Shown here one piece after another: positions 61,555 to 64,000 of a stretch of 64,000 nt of DNA. This DNA comes from Geobacter sp. UBA2189. Its GTDB lineage: Bacteria > Desulfobacterota > Desulfuromonadia > Geobacterales > Pseudopelobacteraceae. The translations under genes and the position numbers were made by a program. The stretch's first letter is position 1, and each line of letters begins with the position of its first letter. The stretch is taken from NCBI GenBank assembly GCA_002328035.1, contig DCVL01000008.1, positions 20,142 through 84,141 of the forward strand. Reading direction: 5' to 3'. The notes below the pieces were generated by a model. That model made no database searches, was not told the DNA's origin, and saw only the letters and a list, made by a program, of their open reading frames with translations.

Positions 61555-62559
61555 TTATTTTTTGCTATCCATAAGCTTTATCAAGTCAACTACTCTGTTT
61601 GAAAAACCGACCTCATTATCATACCATGAAAGAACCTTGCACATATTTCCATCCAGCACCTTTGTCGATGCAGCATCTACGATTGAAGAAAGAGGATTGC
61701 CGTTAAAGTCACAAGAAACCAGAGGAGACTCCTCAAAACCAAGAATGCCTTTCAAAGAGCCCTTAGAAGCCTTTTTAAGTTCTGCATTTACTTTTTCCGC
61801 ATCAGTCTTCTTCTTTAAGGTAACAACAAGGTCAACAACCGATACGTTCGGAGTTGGAACACGGATAGCCATTCCATCCAGCTTCCCCTTAAGCTCTGGC
61901 AAAACCAGAGAAACAGCCTTGGCAGCTCCGGTAGTAGTAGGAATCATCGACATTGCAGCAGCCCGTGCACGACGCAAATCCTTATGGGGAAGATCAAGGA
62001 TGTTCTGATCGTTTGTATATGAGTGAACAGTTGTCATCAGACCTTTTTCAATACCGAAATTTTCAAGCAGAACCTTTGCCACTGGTGCCAGGCAGTTAGT
62101 TGTGCATGAAGCATTAGAAATAATATTGTGTTTTTTAGGATCGTATAGATGATCATTGACACCCATAACGATTGTAATATCTTCATCTGTAGCCGGCGCA
62201 GAGATGATTACCTTTTTGGCACCAGCCTTCAAATGAAGTTCAGCCTTGGCTTTATTGGTGAAAAGGCCTGTTGATTCCAAAACAACGTCTACCTTTTCCT
62301 TTTTCCACGGCAGCTCTTCTGGATTTTTTATAGCTAAGATTTTGATGGCTTTACCGTTAATAATCAGCTGGTCATCTTTTACTTCAACCTTACCTGGAAA
62401 TATTCCATGCACTGAATCGTACTTGAAGAGATGTGCAAGGGTAGCCGCAGAAGTAAGATCGTTGATCGCAACAAACTCAATATTCTTATCCTTGCAAGCT
62501 GCCCTGAGAACCATTCTGCCAATACGTCCAAAACCATTGATTGCTACACGCAAAGCCAT
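61555..62559 (-). CDS. gap: glyceraldehyde-3-phosphate dehydrogenase, type I
   Basis: 334 residues, NAD-dependent oxidative phosphorylation of glyceraldehyde-3-phosphate. The NAD loop INGFGRIGRMVLRA opens the protein; the catalytic cysteine is in ISNASCTTNCLAP; SWYDNEVGFSNR ends it. GGAGA precedes the ATG. It leads the gap-pgk-tpiA-secG series, with a good promoter 75 nt upstream of the start. Confidence 0.97.
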   Translation of the reverse strand: MALRVAINGFGRIGRMVLRAACKDKNIEFVAINDLTSAATLAHLFKYDSVHGIFPGKVEVKDDQLIINGKAIKILAIKNPEELPWKKEKVDVVLESTGLFTNKAKAELHLKAGAKKVIISAPATDEDITIVMGVNDHLYDPKKHNIISNASCTTNCLAPVAKVLLENFGIEKGLMTTVHSYTNDQNILDLPHKDLRRARAAAMSMIPTTTGAAKAVSLVLPELKGKLDGMAIRVPTPNVSVVDLVVTLKKKTDAEKVNAELKKASKGSLKGILGFEESPLVSCDFNGNPLSSIVDAASTKVLDGNMCKVLSWYDNEVGFSNRVVDLIKLMDSKK

Positions 62560-62641
62560 ACCAGTCTCCTATTCATTAAAATATTTATTCATCTGATTCT
62601 ATTATGGACAAATGTTTAAATCAGACGTTCTGTAAAGCGTG

Positions 62642-62669
62642 ATAATAATGGATAATAATAAATCGTCAA
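62642..62669 (-). promoter_or_regulatory. gap promoter
   Basis: Minus strand TTGACG (62669-62664), 16-nt spacer, TATTAT (62647-62642), about 80 nt before the gap ATG. Confidence 0.5.
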
Positions 62670-62712
62670 CCGTAAAACTTACAATTATAATAAACTATTT
62701 TTAGTTATACAC

Positions 62713-62740
62713 TTGACCAGACAAAATCTCATGCTAGGAT
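62713..62740 (+). promoter_or_regulatory. promoter of the 135-aa Lys/Ala-rich protein
   Basis: TTGACC (62713-62718), 16-nt spacer, TAGGAT (62735-62740), about 62 nt before the ATG at 62803. It is divergent from the gap promoter. Confidence 0.45.
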
Positions 62741-62802
62741 ATTATTGAATTTGATGTCAAAAATCACCTATTTTAAACATCTTGAAAGGAGACAGTACAA
62801 CC

Positions 62803-63210
62803 ATGCCAACCAACAAAACAGCTAAAAAAGGGGCTACAAAGGTTGCAGCAAAGCCAGCAGCAGTTAAAACAGCCGATAAGCAGCCAAAGAAAAGTACAGC
62901 ATCACTATCAAAAGAACTTTCAGGTGAGCAGCTGGTAGTTGAAAATCTGTCAACATTGTCCTCTCTTGTCGGCACGCTGAGTGAAACTCTGGATGTTCTT
63001 GTTCAAAAGGTTGAAAACATGGCATATCACCTCATAGCCACAGAGGAAGTACTTGCCGAGGTTGTTTCTTCTACAGGTCTGGATCTGGCTCGTGTCAATG
63101 CAAGAATTAGAGCCAAGATTTCTAACGGCACTGAAAAGCAGGGTGATCCTACGAGATCCATTGACATTGCTGCTGCCATTGCCTCCCCGATTGCAAAATT
63201 CAAACAATAA
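62803..63210 (+). CDS. small protein with histone-H1-like basic N-terminus
   Basis: 135 residues from the ATG at 62803 (AAGGAG 11 nt upstream). The first 45 residues are Lys/Ala/Pro-rich (NKTAKKGATKVAAKPAAVK), like eukaryotic H1 tails or bacterial AlgP/Hc1-type proteins, and would bind DNA or acidic partners. The rest is helical, partly amphipathic (LSSLVGTLSETLDVLVQK) and ends in AAAIASPIAKFKQ. No family assigned. A weak hairpin (AAAGGCAGGA / TCCTGCCTTT, 63236-63259) follows. Confidence 0.6.
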   Translation: MPTNKTAKKGATKVAAKPAAVKTADKQPKKSTASLSKELSGEQLVVENLSTLSSLVGTLSETLDVLVQKVENMAYHLIATEEVLAEVVSSTGLDLARVNARIRAKISNGTEKQGDPTRSIDIAAAIASPIAKFKQ

Positions 63211-63235
63211 AACAGCTTAAATATCAAATCACTTC

Positions 63236-63262
63236 AAAGGCAGGAACTTCTCCTGCCTTTTC
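63236..63262 (+). terminator. probable terminator hairpin
   Basis: AAAGGCAGGA pairs with TCCTGCCTTT (loop of 4), followed by TTTC. It lies 26 nt after the stop of the histone-like gene. The T tract is short. Confidence 0.45.
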
Positions 63263-63287
63263 ATTATTAAAGAACATTGAGAGTGCC

Positions 63288-63962
63288 ATGTATCCAGACG
63301 CTGTGATATTCGATTTTGACGGGGTAATAGTTGATACTGAACCTATCCACTACATGTCTTTCCAGAAGATACTGGAACCTATGAATATGGGCTATAGCTG
63401 GGAAGAGTATACCCTTACCTACATGGGATTTGATGATAGAGATGCATTTCGTGAGGCATTCAAAGCTGCTAATAAAACTATAGACAATTTTGAGCTAAAT
63501 AAACTTATAGACAAAAAAGCTGCATTTTTTGAACAGGTAATAAATCAGGGAGTTGAAGTATACCCAGGTGTTATTGAACTGATCTTGAATTTATCGAAAC
63601 AGAAGATCCCTCTTGCGATCTGTAGCGGAGCCCTCCGCAGTGATATCATTCCAATACTTAATCAGTTGAATATTAAAAACCATTTTGCTCACATCGTAAC
63701 AGCAGAGGAAGTGCCGCAAAGTAAACCAGATCCTGCGAGCTACAAAAAGGCTAAAGAACTTTTGTTAGGCACTTTTAATACAACCTTGAATAACTCATCA
63801 ATTATTTACGCAATTGAGGATACGCCTGCTGGAATTAAATCTGCAAAAGGAGCCGGATTAAAAGTAATTGGAGTCACTAACAGTTATTCATCTGAGCATC
63901 TTGGAGGATGCGATATGGTATTAAGATCATTAACAGAGCTACCGGGAGGGTATTGGATTTAG
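63288..63962 (+). CDS. HAD-superfamily phosphatase (beta-phosphoglucomutase-like)
   Basis: 224 residues. HAD motif I is VIFDFDGVIVDTEP (both aspartates and the cap start), motif II is ICSGA, motif III is the lysine of KPDPASYKKAKELL, and the acidic motif IV is YAIEDTPAGIKSAK. An alpha-helical cap lies between motif I and II, as in beta-phosphoglucomutase and PgmB/Gph relatives. The substrate is probably a phosphosugar or related metabolite. The window ends 38 nt downstream. Confidence 0.88.
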   Translation: MYPDAVIFDFDGVIVDTEPIHYMSFQKILEPMNMGYSWEEYTLTYMGFDDRDAFREAFKAANKTIDNFELNKLIDKKAAFFEQVINQGVEVYPGVIELILNLSKQKIPLAICSGALRSDIIPILNQLNIKNHFAHIVTAEEVPQSKPDPASYKKAKELLLGTFNTTLNNSSIIYAIEDTPAGIKSAKGAGLKVIGVTNSYSSEHLGGCDMVLRSLTELPGGYWI

Positions 63963-64000
63963 TAATCTTTATAGTTCACAATCAGTATATTCACAATGGG

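Noticed and set aside
1..64000. CRISPR arrays, rRNA genes, intact insertion sequences and integrases
   Set aside because: None seen on either strand; only the decayed transposase fragment at 43511-43621 was found.

Overview
The window looks like chromosome from a Geobacter/Trichlorobacter/Pelobacter-type member of the Desulfuromonadales (Desulfobacterota). This is inferred from gene content: a monomeric NADP isocitrate dehydrogenase, malate dehydrogenase and four-subunit 2-oxoacid:ferredoxin oxidoreductase in one block, a carboxyspermidine-type polyamine route, a long PurL with extra N-terminal domains next to PurQ/PurF/PyrE, and a lepA-lepB-aspS block. No database search was possible.

Layout. 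1-6.2 kb: end of pnp with its terminator, then speA, a carboxy(nor)spermidine dehydrogenase and nspC. 6.2-10.5 kb (minus): two glycosyltransferase-like genes and a 1005-residue radical SAM / ArsM-like methyltransferase / DUF5714-like fusion, which resembles an organoarsenical (arsenosugar-like) locus; tRNA-Gln and tRNA-Lys lie upstream. 10.9-14.9 kb: a minus-strand cluster (rhodanese, Fe-S reductase-like protein, DUF3047, TVP38 membrane protein) divergent from a LysR regulator, then tRNA-Arg. 15.2-29.95 kb: a long plus-strand run of purine/pyrimidine genes (purB, purL, purQ, purF, pyrE) interleaved with a metallo-beta-lactamase-fold protein, MscS, two envelope proteins, a restriction-modification pair and recQ. 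30-36.2 kb (minus): TCA genes korDABC, mdh and icd. 36.4-41.8 kb (minus): LysM lipoprotein, aspS, lepB, lepA and two tiny membrane-protein genes behind a sigma-54-like promoter. Facing them is a sigma-54 activator.

43.4-58.9 kb is the accessory part: a decayed RAYT transposase with an inverted repeat, a TIM-barrel hydrolase, a zinc-ribbon membrane protein, an AAA/DUF4143 ATPase, a methyltransferase, three toxin-antitoxin modules (VapBC-like, HicAB, RelE/ParE-type), a large MFS/acyltransferase/acyl-ACP synthetase fusion, and an unassigned cluster of a small membrane protein, a SPASM radical SAM enzyme and a membrane protein ending in 15 asparagines. The last two toxin-antitoxin modules lie between the 3' end of tRNA-Leu and a 19-nt partial copy of it, as expected of an integrated element. 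59-64 kb returns to core genes: secG, tpiA, pgk, gap, a histone-tail-like small protein and a HAD phosphatase.

The best candidates for undescribed biology are the SPASM/poly-Asn cluster (53.8-56.6 kb), the radical SAM-ArsM-DUF5714 fusion locus (6.2-10.5 kb), and the sigma-54 activator with its divergent micro-operon in front of lepA (41.4-43.4 kb).
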